From Aricia agestis (Eukaryota > Arthropoda > Insecta > Lepidoptera > Lycaenidae), in NCBI RefSeq assembly GCF_905147365.1, contig NC_056417.1, forward strand, positions 16,018,501 through 16,082,500: DNA of 64,000 bases. The letters are read 5' to 3'. Shown piece by piece: positions 1 to 13,000 of this stretch (position 1 is its first letter; every line of letters begins with the position of its first letter). A program made the position numbers and the translations under genes. The notes beneath the pieces were generated by a model. It saw nothing but the letters and a program-made list of their open reading frames with translations, made no database searches and was not told the DNA's origin.

Positions 1-236
1 GAGTGAGTTTACCGGAGGCCCAATCCCCTACCCTTTCCCCTTCCATACCCTCTCCTATTTCCTTCCCTACCCTCCCCTATTCCCTTCCCTACCCTCCTCT
101 ATTACCCTATTTCCTCTTAAAAGGCCGGCAACGTACCTGCAGCTCTTCTGATGCTGCGAGTGTCCATGGGCGACAGAAGTTGCTTTCCATCAGGTGATCC
201 GTTTGCTCGTTTGCCCCTTTATTTCATAAAAAAAAG
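1..236 (+). repeat. Interspersed repeat family A, cut by window edge
   Basis: This is the 3' two thirds of a repeat seen at least six times in the window (6318, 9415, 24225, 46708, 51400, 58375). It has the family's pyrimidine-rich CCCTACCCTCCC tract, then the conserved block CATCAGGTGA (here with TCC rather than CCC following) and CGTTTGCCCC, and ends at an A-run. No coding potential is credible. The short open frame here is a by-product of the CT-rich tract. Confidence 0.85.
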
Positions 237-402
237 TAATAAAAAAACCGCCACCCCACCCAGCTTAAAAAATTCAAAGTTCCCGCGATTATAGAGGAAT
301 GGGACGCATTTTTAAATTTCCCGCCAGTTGACGTCATCGCCGTCACATCAACGCCATTCGCAGGTACTAAAAAAGTGTCGTTACAACTTTTTCCGCCTAG
401 CC

Positions 403-685
403 CATAAAGTTAATATACCTAGCGGAATAGAGCAACAATCTCGAGCTGTCAAACAAAACCGAAATTGGTTTCATTTGTGTGAAAAATATGTGTACGTATA
501 CACTTACACAAGCATGATTGAACATGAATTCTATGAGATTAAATTGTCAACGTGCGGCACGTGCCGACTGGACGTCAAAAAAAGAGTGCTGCTGTCATGT
601 ATCACACGTCTCTTTTTACCACGCAGTGTTACTGATAGTGACATCTCTCTTGCTCAGCTATTCCGCTAGGTATATTAATTTTATG
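403..685. mobile_element. hAT-type MITE, CATAAAG family, copy 1
   Basis: A 283-bp non-autonomous element with inverted ends CATAAAGTTAATATACCTAG and the complementary CTAGGTATATTAATTTTATG. It is flanked by 8-bp near-identical target duplications, GCCTAGCC (395-402) and GTCTAGCC (686-693). Further copies lie at 49084-49381 and 62555-62743. The target itself is a repeat whose uninterrupted version is at about 17148-17210. The open frame inside is not a gene. Confidence 0.85.
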
Positions 686-816
686 GTCTAGCCCCCTTTC
701 GCAACAGCAGTTATTACTTACGCAACATTTCTGTCATCTGTCAACAATTTCCTAAACAAATATTTTTGTCGAATGTGTGCTGCTTTGCTGTCGCAACTCG
801 CAACCCTGCCGCTTAC

Positions 817-1011
817 CTTTATCAGTAGTCCCGCAGTCGTTGATCAACATATCAGGGGTGCTCTTCTTGTAGCAGACGTAGGGCAGCACCCTGGAGCAGG
901 AGACGTCGGCGATACTGCCGTTACTCATCATCATCAGGCACTCCTCGTTGTTATCCAGGTTGTCCGGCTCGTTGGGCAGCCAGTCCACCGGCATTCGGGC
1001 GAGGGGGACTC
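817..1011 (-). CDS. Lectin exon 4 (sugar site and disulphide core)
   Basis: 195 bp between acceptor AATTACAG and donor GTAAGC, phase 1 at both ends. It encodes VPLARMPVDWLPNEPD, NEECLMMM, GSIADVSC and PYVCYKK, then a linker NDCGTTDK. EPD replaces the classic mannose-type EPN or galactose-type QPD, as is often seen in insect lectins. The linker suggests a second lectin domain follows beyond the left edge. Confidence 0.9.
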
Positions 1012-4000
1012 CTGTAATTCATCGGAGTAAAGTTAATGGTACCTATAGTTAGGCCGGTCGGTCGTGGAAGGGGGTCCTACCTGTGTTTGACAGATCCAGA
1101 ACACCGCAACACAAGTCTACAACCGCATTAAAATAGTGGCTACAGTTTTTATTTTATTTATTTATTTAAATCAGGCTACGTAGGCCCATACAATATATAC
1201 CTTAATGACTAACATACATAAAAATTATATAAACTTAACAACTACACATTATCACGAATTAACGGCAACGTGACGCGCGCTTCATTCCGGAGTCTCCCCC
1301 GGAACCTTCGGTAAACCACATCAGTCGGCCAGAATTCCTCCGCTTCAAAGGTCGGGAGAAGATGCGTCGGTACTCTCACCACAAAGGAACTGAAGTTGAC
1401 CTTGTGGCGAAACTGCAGACGCTCGACCCTCAAGTGGAGGGATGTCTTCTTACTGATGTAGTCCACGACGTCTTCGACCTCCATGGACCAGTGCAGGCGG
1501 GATATGTACAGGGGCGTCGTCGCGGGGACCTCGCTCCGCAGACGCAGCTCAGGTACATATGGCGCGGTGCCGCGATGGTTGCGGGCGGCGGGCTTCTTCT
1601 TCCTTCTCTCCACCAGTATGAAGCCCTCCTCATCGCACCTCCTGCTCTCGTCCTTGCCAGGTCGAGAAGACTTAGCCTTGCGGCTCTTCTTAGCCTTGCG
1701 GCTCTCCGTACTCGTAGTCTTGCGACTCTCCGAAGCCTTACGGCTCTCATTTTCCCCATTTTTATGCGCCCCCGGGGGAGGCGCGGGGCGACCAGCAACA
1801 GTCGCGTAATTTTGCTGAGTCGCCTGTGGACTCGACGTCGGCGCAACCGGGAGGGGAGCGCGGGCGGGGGCGGCAGCGGCGGCGTTCGTTGACCCGTCCG
1901 ATAATGCTGACGGGCTAAACGTTGTGCGCCTCGGCGATGAGTGACGAATGCGGCGTCATCTGGTGACCTACATAATGAATTATTACTTTTTAGTTGTGAT
2001 AATTCATTACGTAGATCACTAATGATAGCTTCTGACGCCTGATATCTACCCCGAACTCCGGTCAGCTCCTCCTCCAGGAACCTGATGTCCTTCAGTAGGC
2101 TGACGACGTCGACGTGGTCCAATGTAACGGGCGGCAGCTTGTGCAGCTCATTAGCCACAAAAGCCGGTACCTCATCTGGATCAGTCTGCTTCAGCAGGGA
2201 GATGACGCTCCTTTCGGTTCCATCTCTTCGTCGCGACGGCATGGCAAATCTCACTGGTGAAGGAGGACTTGCAGATCTGCATGATGCTGACCTCGTCCAT
2301 GGTGTCGATGGCGTGCTGGATAAACGCCAGCAACTCGTTGTCTACGAGGGCCATGGTCACGTGCAGCGGCAACGTGCCGCGCGATTCGCGAAAATACTAA
2401 TTAAATAATATTTGCGGCGTGTGTAACGTGGAGCACGACCGTTCGCTAGCTCGACACATTACACATCGAATTATAATAATTATGCGCTACAGCGAAAAAA
2501 ACTACCTATAGACCGTCAAGGGCGTCAAGAAAGTGAAGAAATTAAAAAAGTGGTAACATCGTAGTGTCATCCCTCTTTTCTTAGATTGATTAGAAAGGGA
2601 TGACACTACGATGTTGCCACTTTTTAATTTCTTCCCTTTCTTGACAGACTTTACATAAACTACCTTTACCCTTTGACGGCAAACTACCAAAACCTTTTCT
2701 TTCGGTTTCGCAATTCGCCATATACATAAAAAGCTAAAATCATTAGCCTTCTTTGCCTCGGTATGGTCGGAAGTATACACTAATATACAACTCGTAGTAT
2801 AACGAGAGTGCCAATGAAAAGTACAATTTATGTGAACTTCAGTACGCCTGCATTGAAGATAGCCCTGAACGGCGGTGATACTGTGGCGAATAACTCCGAG
2901 TATACTGAACCTTGTGTGGTCAGCATAAAGGTGATTTCAGGGGTAAAATAAACCTGAATAGTATTGTCAAGCGATGTGGAAAAATCCTTTCTATGGTAAG
3001 CCTTATGTACTTGGGATAAAGGTGCTTTCAGAGGTAAAATAATCCGTAATAGCTTTTTCAAGCGGCGCGAAAAAAATGCTAACCACCGGCACCGGGACGC
3101 TGGTCATAAATTATTCGCATTGGCTATTGAGAGCACTGTGCTATTGAATATTTAGCCTTTGGAATATTGAGCATCGAATTTAGTTATCCTTATGAACATT
3201 TTTAACAAAAGTGATGAAAGAGAATTAAAATACTAATATCCGGCATAGAAAAATGTACAGTTCTCTCAATTTATGGGTAAATGTCTTTTTAGGGTTCCGT
3301 ACCCAAAAGGGTAAAAACAGGACCCTATTACTGAGACTTTGATGTCTGTCCGTCTGTCTGTCCGTTTGTCTGTCCGTTTGTCTGTCCATCTGTCTGTTCG
3401 TTTGTCTGTCCGTCTGTCTTATTAAAACTACTTGGAAGGTAATAGCTGGTGAGACTGGAAACGTCACCTGTCGTAGCTCGGATTTTCAACTGTATTTTGA
3501 AAATAAAGAAATTACCAATGACCTAGAAGTTGCGACAGCCTTTGAAAAATTCTTTGCTGACATTCCGGTTTCAACTACGAAAAACTTAAACTCCTCACCT
3601 GCAGCTGCCGAAAAACTACTCAAAGATAATGTAAAGGAATGTAATGTCAATTTTAAGTTTAGAGAGATTGACCCCAAAGACATTATTGATACTTTTAAAT
3701 TATTAAACATTAAGAATACCACCGATCTTTGGGGATTGTCTACAAAAATTATTAAATCAGTAATTGACATCATAGCTCCTCATCTAGCAATGATTTTTAA
3801 TAACTGTATAGAGAATGGTGTTTTTCCTGACTTAATGAAGCACAGCAAGGTTATACCTTTATTTAAAGCGGGAATTAAGTCTGATCCGACAAATTACAGA
3901 CCTATATCGATTTTACCGACTCTTAGCAAAATATTTGAAAAAATAATTTTAAAACAGCTATTGGTACACTTTAATTCAAATAATTTATTACACGAAAATC

Positions 4001-7000
4001 AATACGGTTTTACTAAGGGTCGTTCCACAACGGATGCTGGTATAGGTCTTCTATGTAGTATATTTGAAGCTTGGGAGGGATCGCAGGATGCCTTAGGTGT
4101 CTTCTGTGACCTCTCTAAGGCCATCGACTGTGTCGAGCATGCTACATTGATTAGGAAATTACACCACTATGGCATAAGGGACTCAGCACTCAACCTTTTG
4201 ACATCTTACCTCAAAAATAGGACTCAAAGGGTTGAAATCAATAATAAGAGATCAAATGGAACCAAAATAGAATTAGGTGTCCCACAGGGATCTATTTTAG
4301 GCCCGTTTCTTTTTCTCGTCTACATAAATGACCTACCTTATCTAGTTAAGGATAATGATAATGAAATAGTACTTTTTGCTGATGACACTTCACTTATTTT
4401 TAAAGTGAAGAGACAACAGTCTAATTACGACGAGGTAAACTGTACTCTTTCAAAAATAGTACATTGGTTTAATGTTAATAATTTACTTTTGAATTCTACG
4501 AAAACTAAATGTTTAAAGTTTACTTTGCCCAATGTACGGCAAGTTCAAACCAATGTACTATTGAATGATGAGAAAATGAATTTGGTGGACACTACTGTAT
4601 TTTTAGGTATTACACTAGATAGTAAATTACAGTGGGGTCCTCATATTGCTAAGCTCGCAGATAGACTCAGTTCTGCAGCATATGCAGTCAGAAAGATTAG
4701 GGAAATTTCTGACGAAGACACTGCACGATTAGTATACTTTAACTATTTTCACAGTAGAATGTCATATGGTATCCTTTTATGGGGAAACGCTGCCGATATT
4801 AATACTATATTTGTGCTGCAGAAGCGAGCTATACGTTCGATTTACAAAATGTCTACATTTGAATCTTTGAGAGAAAAGTTTAAAGAAATTGGTATTCTGA
4901 CAGTAGCTTCTCAATACATTTTAGATAATGTAATACATGTTAGAAAAAATATATGTAAATTTAAAGCCAAAGGTGACATTCATTGTAGAAACACCAGAAA
5001 TAAGTACAAGCTAGATTTGCCAGTGATCAGACTTAGTAAAGTCAGTAAATCTTTTAAAGGTCAATGTATACGCCTTTTCAATAAAATCCCAGAAAACGTT
5101 AAAAATCTTTCCATTAATAAATTTAAGAAAGTAGTCAAAGAGCGTTTGTGTGCCAAAGCCTATTACAAGGTCAATGATTTCATAAATGATGGCACATCTT
5201 GGGAGTAGGATGGCTGCTTACAAGGCTACTTCTACATTATTGTACATGACTTACTATGTATGTATGTTGACATTGTATAATTTTAAGTTACAGCATTGTA
5301 AATTTTATTTTAAAAGATTAATTTTTTTACCTCACTTTTTTTTGGTAAAAAAAGTGGGCCCCGTGCGAGTTTCTTACGCCGGTTCTTCTCGCCAGGATAG
5401 TTCCTGAACCGGTGGTAGGCACCGTAGCTAATATTAACATTCTGAAAGTATTTTCTTAAAATCTACTCAGAAATAAAACATTTTTTATTTTTATTTTTTA
5501 TTTTTATTTTTTGTCTGTGCGTCTGTCTGTCCGTCTGTCTGACCGTCTGTCTGTCTGTCCGTCTGTCTGTCCGTCTGTCTGTCCGTCTGTCCGTCTGTCT
5601 GTCCGTCTGTCTGTCCGTCTGTCTGTCCGTCTGTCTGTCCGTCTGGCTGTCCGTCTGTCCGTCTGTCTGTCCATCTGTCTGTCCGTCTGTCTGTCCGTCT
5701 GTCTGTCCGTCTGCGTCTGTCTGTCTGTCTCTCATAGAACAAAATTAGGCCAAAAATCCCCCTTCATTTTTTATTTTATTTTTATATCATGATTAAATAT
5801 TAAAGTACACAAATAACTAAGGATTTTGAGAAAAATCTAATCTATCTAAAAATCTAATCTAATAACCTACCTGTTGCCATTATTGATATAGAGCAAAAAA
5901 GGCAAAAAAATCAAGTTTGTTGTAAGGGAGCCCCCTTAAATTTTAATTTTATTTTGTTTTTAGTATTTGCTGTTATAGCGGCAACAGATATACATAATCT
6001 GTGAAAATTTCTACTCTCTAGCTATTACCGTTCTTGAGTTAGAGTCTGGAGACAGACGGACAGACATCGAAGTCTCAGTAATAGGGTCCCGTTTTTACCC
6101 TTTGGGTACGTAACCCTAATGACTAATCTAATACTGGTAGCATACCTGCGATAGAGGAGAAGTCACCCTTAGAGAACCTGGCGTTGGCACCGAGGTAGAC
6201 CCCACGAGATGTACCGACGTTGTCCGCGATCACTCGCTTTAGCCCGCCCAGCAGTGGGAAGTCGTTTGGGGACGCCAGCACTGCTCCTGAAATGGTGAAA
6301 ATTAATTGGCTTCCTCCATTTTTTTTCTTGGTATTCTTTTTATGAAATAAGGTGGCAAACGAAGAAACTGGTCACCTGATGGATAGCAACTTCCGTCGCC
6401 CATGGACACTCGCACCATCAGAAGAGCTGCAGGTGCAAACTCACTCACTCGGCAAAACACAGCGCAAGCGCTGTTTCACGCCGGTTTTCTGTTAGCCCGT
6501 GGTATTTCTCCGATCGAGCCGGCGCGGCCCATTCGTGCCGAAGCATGGCTCTCCTACGTATAAAATAATTATGTCTGTGTATGAAAGTTGAGCTTTTTAG
6601 TTCCTGCATTATTTTTAAAGTATTCCGAAGAGTTGCGAAATGACAATTTTTAACTTTATAAACATAATAAAATCTAGTGATAATAGACAAAATGCAATTA
6701 ACGAAGTTTTTAGCTATGCAAAAAAATGCGTTTTTTTGTAAGCTAATGATAATAAGTAATAAAAATACCGAAACGAGTTTAAAAACTTGTGAGGCACAAC
6801 TTTATGAATGCTCGTCAGATGTTTGTACGCACAAAAACGCTGCCTTCTATTTCGATATTTATTGTTAAGAATTGACAAGCGTACTGTCTCAAGCGCGAGA
6901 GAGACGACATTCGAGGTTTGAGAATCAGCCCCCACTTTCGCCAAACGATTTTAAAGTTGTGTATACTTGTAACTTACCTTCCATCCTGCAGCGCAGCCTC

Positions 7001-10000
7001 GCGTCCCGCCACACGGCCGGTATGCGGTGGAACTTGAACCAGCCATCCACCTCGCTGTCATAGTTCGGGTAGTCGAACCTGAACTTCTTACACTCTGACA
7101 AACAATTATAAGATTGATAATAATAACTCCCATACCGGTTTCGGTGGTGGTGGTATATATATATATATATATTAAGATAATGATTCCTTGAAAACATTTA
7201 ATAGGAACCGTTGAACAAGTAAGTTCTGTCAGCGATGAAAAGTAAAAGATCATTGTTAAATTATCTGAAATGGGGCCTCTTTGACCTATAAGTACTATCT
7301 GTCTGGTATATTCGATGGTAGAGCGCGTGGATCGCGGGTTTATACTTTGCCAACAAAACAAAAAGTTTTCAATATTCATAGGTCATGGAGTTAAGGTTTA
7401 ATTTGTTATGTTCAATAGTGGTAATGTCGCGTCGATGCGCTTTGCGACTCTACGCTAGTATAAATTGACGCGTACGGCGTAACTCGCCTTAGGGCGCAAT
7501 TTAGTCGTTAATTCATACGGTATACATCATACGGGGAGTCTATCACAACTATTTGCGCTATTTCATTGGTCGTGGCATGCGTTTTAGAAATCTCCCTAGA
7601 AATCTCATGCGGGGTATCGACCTGTGAAAATGCGCCATTATTGTTGCGGTTCCCAAGGTGGCAATTTGATCATGGAATGAGGAATCTATGAGGTATGATT
7701 CATTGGAAAGACGTTTAATTTATTGGGACAAATACAGTTCTAAATATTAATGTAATTTTAAGTAGTTTAGGCATAATATTTTTGTTATGTTGAGCTGATG
7801 AGTTTCCATGCGGAAGTGCTATTATACAGGGTGCAATTAAACCTACCTGCCAAATTTTTCTTGGGGCTTAGGTATCATTAGGTGAGTCCATTAAACCAAT
7901 AAAAATAGGGTGTTAATTTTTTTACAATAACATATTTTATCCCAAAAAAAATCTATGCACAATGGTCACTTCATAAGTTCATAATAATTACGCTTACCGC
8001 TAAATGCGTCGCGCGGCGCGCCGAACACATCCAGTCGAAAGACCGGTTATGCGTAGGGGTAAAGCGGGGGTGACGCGCGGGGTGGGAGGCGGGAGGCCCG
8101 CCGGTCGCGGGTCGCCGGCGACCGTTTAGTAAATAGTACCACGCGCGTAGTTGTATAGCTAACACCTAATTATTTTGTTTGTCACGGCCCCCCTGGCCCC
8201 CGCGCTTTAATTAGTGTCTGTTACAATGTACCCTAACCACGATCGAGTGTTATGAAATGTGGAGGTGCTACATTTTGAGTGGCGAAAGGTTATGCGGAAC
8301 CCAGAGACTGTACGAGCAAGAAAGCGTTCCTCGTCTTCGTAACAGCTGATTGATGATTCTCGAATGCAGCAGCTGTACCCTGAATCTGAATCGCGAAACA
8401 ATCAAAGACTCGGATTATGGACAGTTCGCACTTCGCAACACCTGCACACGCCTAGCCAGCCTCGAAGACATGCCTCTGACGAGGTTAAAAGTGACAAAGT
8501 TGTGCTTAACAAAAATTTGTATTCTGTGTTAAATAACTTTTAAAGAAAATGTGCAAAACGCGCTAGACTCTGCTTAGAGCAAAACGGATTGCAGTTTGAA
8601 CTATGTTAAGTGTAGACAAGATGGAAGTAAATAAGATTTAGAGGTGGGTTGTTTTGATTTCTAATTATTAGTTGTACTGTGTACATAAGTTGATTGAATT
8701 TTTTTAAATACGGCTAAATGCAAAGGATGTGGTTTAGATTTATTATAAATTTCTAAAGTGCTTATTTTTCTTAATTAAAAAGTTGTAATTTTCCATTCTT
8801 TTGTATCAATTAATTTTATTCATGTGTATCAAGCAATTTTATTCTAAACATACCTGTCTACGTCCTTTACATTTGACGGTCGTAAGCCCGTCAAAGTATG
8901 AAGGGAAAATTCGCAACTTATCTGGGTGCACGGGAGTGCCCCCGCCAAGATGAGCCAAGCGAAGCGCGCAGGGCACTACCTACCTTTTCTCGAAACGTTT
9001 CGTCGTATTTTTGCACCATCGTAACTTTGGTTCGGATAATGCCAGATAGTTGAAATTTGTCAGATATAATGGCATGAGTATAATAATTAAATGCGCAAAG
9101 TTTGAATATTGTTACTATTATACTTTAGATTTTATAGGTGTCCAAAAATCCACATTTCTGGCACTGACTCACCGATCATCAAAATTGTTAGGGTACTTCC
9201 TGAAGTCTGAGAAAGCTAAAATTTGGTATGTAGCATACTATTAGTACAGAAACAACAAAAAAATTATCAAACCCAACCTAACCTATTCCGTCCCCTTGAT
9301 ATAGAGGGGGGATGTTAGTATGGGATACCCCCGTTTCTTGTGCTGGATACAAAATTAAAAATAGAGTATAAAATACACCTTGTGCCAAAAAAAATACGTG
9401 TTAGCCATGTGAGACCACAGACTCACAGAAAACCGGCGTCAAACAAAGCTCTCACAGAAAACCGGTGTAAAACAGCGCTTGCGCTATGTTTCTTCTAGCG
9501 AGTTAAGCGAAGACCGGAAGCCCAACTGAACTATACCTTATTCCCTATCCCTGTTCTCTTATACTTACTCCCTTAGCCTATTCCTTCATAAAAAGGGCGA
9601 AAATGTACTTGCAACTCTTCTAATGTGACAGTGTCCATGGATCGCATGGACGACGGCAGTTGCTTTCCGTCAGGTGGCCCGACTGCTTGTTTGTCCCCCA
9701 ATTTCATAAGAAATCGGCCAAGTGTGCGTTAAACTCGCGCACAAATGGTTCAGTACCTCAATTGAGCAAAAATAGGCTAAAAATTGTATTTTTTTGTATG
9801 GGAGCCCCCCTTAATTATTTAATTTATTCAAATGTTATTATTGATTATTAAAGTACAAATATAACTGAGTATTTCATCAATATTTCTTGTGCCTATGTGT
9901 TGCAGTTATTGATATCGAGCAAAAAATATTAAAAAAAAACACGTTTCTTGTATGGGAGCCCTCATTAAATATTAATTTTATTTTGGTTTTAGTATTAGTT

Positions 10001-13000
10001 GTATAACAACAGCGGCAACAGATACCTATACACAATCTGTGAAAATTTCAGAAATCTAGCTATGCGGTTCTTGAGTTACAGCCTAGAGACACACAGACAG
10101 ACAGGCGGACAGACATTGAAGTCTTAGTAATAGGGTCCCGTTTTTACCCTTTGGTTTCTTTTACCTCTAAAAAGGGAAAGATAACTTTTCTCTCTTAAAC
10201 GCCGGCAACTCGGCGACGATAGTTACTTTCCATCAGGTGACCTGTTGCTCGTTTGTCAGCTAATTTTATATTTAACCGATCCTGACAAGACACTTGCAAC
10301 TTTTATAATATTGCGAGTGTACATCCTCGTTTGCACCTTAATTTCATAAAAACGCATGTGGTAATTTTTATTAAGTAGGTAGGTACAGAATCATTCTGTA
10401 ACTCTTTATAAATAATATTATATTATACTAGATGACGCCCGCAACTCCGTTGCGCCAAAATCAGTTTATCGCGCAGGAACCGTACATTTTTTCCGGGATA
10501 AAAAGTATCCTATGTCCTTTCCCGGGTCTCAAAGTATCTCCATACCAAATTTCAGCAAAATCGGTTCAGCGGTTTGGGCGTGAAGAGGTAACAGACAGAC
10601 AGACAGACAGACACACTTTCGCATTTATAATATTAGTATGGATTATTATAATATTATATTCGTAATTACTTCACTTTGTAGACTCTAGACCTTAAATCGT
10701 CTTAAAAATATGTAAGTTCAAACACTTCAAAGTATAGTCGTAGTCTCAGCCCTCAGCAATAATTCTTTGCGAATATTTAATTTTTAGGTTGTTAACAACG
10801 TCTTACATCGGTTGGTTCAAATAATTATGAAACCTACACCTAAAAGTTAAACGGCTATATCAAACATCTTCGCGTCAAACAACAGTGCGATGTAGATAGG
10901 TGAAAATTTAAATCTCTTAGATTCAGGACTCTTATTGACTAGAGTACATTAACAAGTATATGAAACTATCCGTGCTAGCTATATCGCGATGTAGACGACC
11001 AGCAGCGACATCTATTATTATCAATAGAAAAAAATAGCAAAAAAAATCACGTTTGTTCTATGAAAGCCCCCCAAAATATTCAATTTATTTTGTTTTTAGT
11101 ATTTGTTGCTAAGTAGCAAGGAGGCGTCCACAAATTATGTGAGGTGTTTTTACAAATTTTCTGATCCCCCCCCTCTCCCCGTGGTTAGATTTCGTGAGAT
11201 TAACGCGTTGGATTGTTTGACAGTCAGTAGATGTATCATGTAATTCTCGTTTATAAGGTCAATGTGTGAATGAAATTATTTTCTTTGGAAACGTATTAGG
11301 GTGGGTTGCACCAGAGGCGTTGTTATAGTTATTAGCTAAAGTTAAGGTTATCGTCAAATATTAGGTCCATTATTGACTTTAACAAGGGATTTGACAGTTC
11401 ATTTGACATTTTTATAGGTAGTTAAAGTAAGTTGGTACAACTCACTCTAAGATTGGGTTGCACCAGAGGCGTGGTTAAAGTTATGTTTATAGTTATGGCT
11501 AAATTTAACTTTAACCTTAACTTTGAGGCCACCGGTTTTGACTAATGTGTAGAGTTTTTAGATTCTTCTCGTACGGCTGACACATTATATTATTATCACA
11601 TATTTTACCGCGCTATAGTGTAAAAGTAAGGTTTGTAAATTTAGGGCTGAGTCTGTAACGTTAGAAACTTGGCTCTACATGAGATCTCACTACTTTTTGA
11701 CACCACGAACTATATGTTCTCATCTTGGCAACATTTTTACATGAAAATGTTTTTGGTGGGATGATAATAACAAGAATGCAGTGACGGATTAGCCCTTAAT
11801 CAAATTAAGCAATTTCCTAGGGCATCACGTCTGAGGAGGCACCAGAAGAGTAAAGGTTCAAAGACCGATTCTAGTTGAGAAAGATGGCCCCGTTTAGTAA
11901 AAGATGGCCCCGTGTGAGTTTCTTACGCCGGTTCTTCTCGCCGGGTTAGTTCCCGAACCGGTGGTAGGCACCTTAATTACGACGTTCGGAAAGATTTTTG
12001 TGAAAAAAAATACTCTGAATAAAGATTATTTTGATTTTAGATACGGATAGGTGGCCCACAGGCATGTATTGCTTAGGGCATCAAGTAGTCTTAATCCGTC
12101 ACTGCTAGAATGTTAATGGAAGGGCGGGGCGGGGCCCGGCCGCGGATGTGTTCATATTTTGTGGTGTTTGGTAGGATTTAAACTTTCAGAGGCTATTTCT
12201 CAAAATTTCAGTACTGAGTGATTATTAAAGAAGAAATACGTGTATTTTTATTTTTAACAAGGATCAATATATCCAAATTTGGCAGGAAGGTTAAATTGCA
12301 CCCTGTAGAACGACAGACACAGAACAGAACTCTAGAGCCTGTAGAGAAACATTACATTTTCAGCATTGCTTAATAAACCCGCATATACAATTGTATATAT
12401 TGCTTGAAGTTCTTTAAGAAATTCTGAAGTGGTAGTGAACTCAGAATTCAGATAATGGGTTTTCATATTATAAAGGTGTAAACCGGATCCAAAGTCATTA
12501 TGCAGAACGCATTAGTCTTTACAGAAAGCCTTATAAATATCTAAAAAAGAGTGAAATTATTATTTTTAACAAAAAATTAAAACCGACTTCCAAATCAAAA
12601 CAAATAATATTACTTATTCTTGAATGAACTAAAAAGTATTAAATAATTCTTACTCTTTAGTAGTGCCTCTTTCGGAATTTGCTATAACCTCAACTATTTT
12701 CTGTATACAAATTACAATCTTCATAATAATTTTGAAGTCGGTACCAGTCCCAAAAATTAAAAATATTTTGTCATAGAATTTACGATTCTGAGCTGGTACC
12801 GACTTCAAAACAATGAAGATTGTATACAGAAATAGTTGAGGCTGGCAAATTCTGAAAGCGGCACTACTAAAATGTAAGAATTATTTTATACTTTTTAGTT
12901 CATTTAAGTATACTTGTAATGATATTTTTTGTTAATGTTTTAATTTTTTGTTAAAAATAATGCTAATTTTATTTATATAATAATATCTGATAAATACTTA

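Noticed and set aside
403..685. A 113-codon reading frame and its counterpart at 49172-49411
   Set aside because: The frame lies within a hAT MITE, is not kept between copies and has no domain.
1483..1892. Plus-strand open frames over the ORF1-like region
   Set aside because: They are antisense shadows caused by GC-rich repetitive coding on the minus strand.
5463..5792. Open frames rich in Thr-Asp-Arg-Gln or Ser-Val-Arg-Leu on both strands
   Set aside because: They are translations of the (GTCT)n microsatellite.
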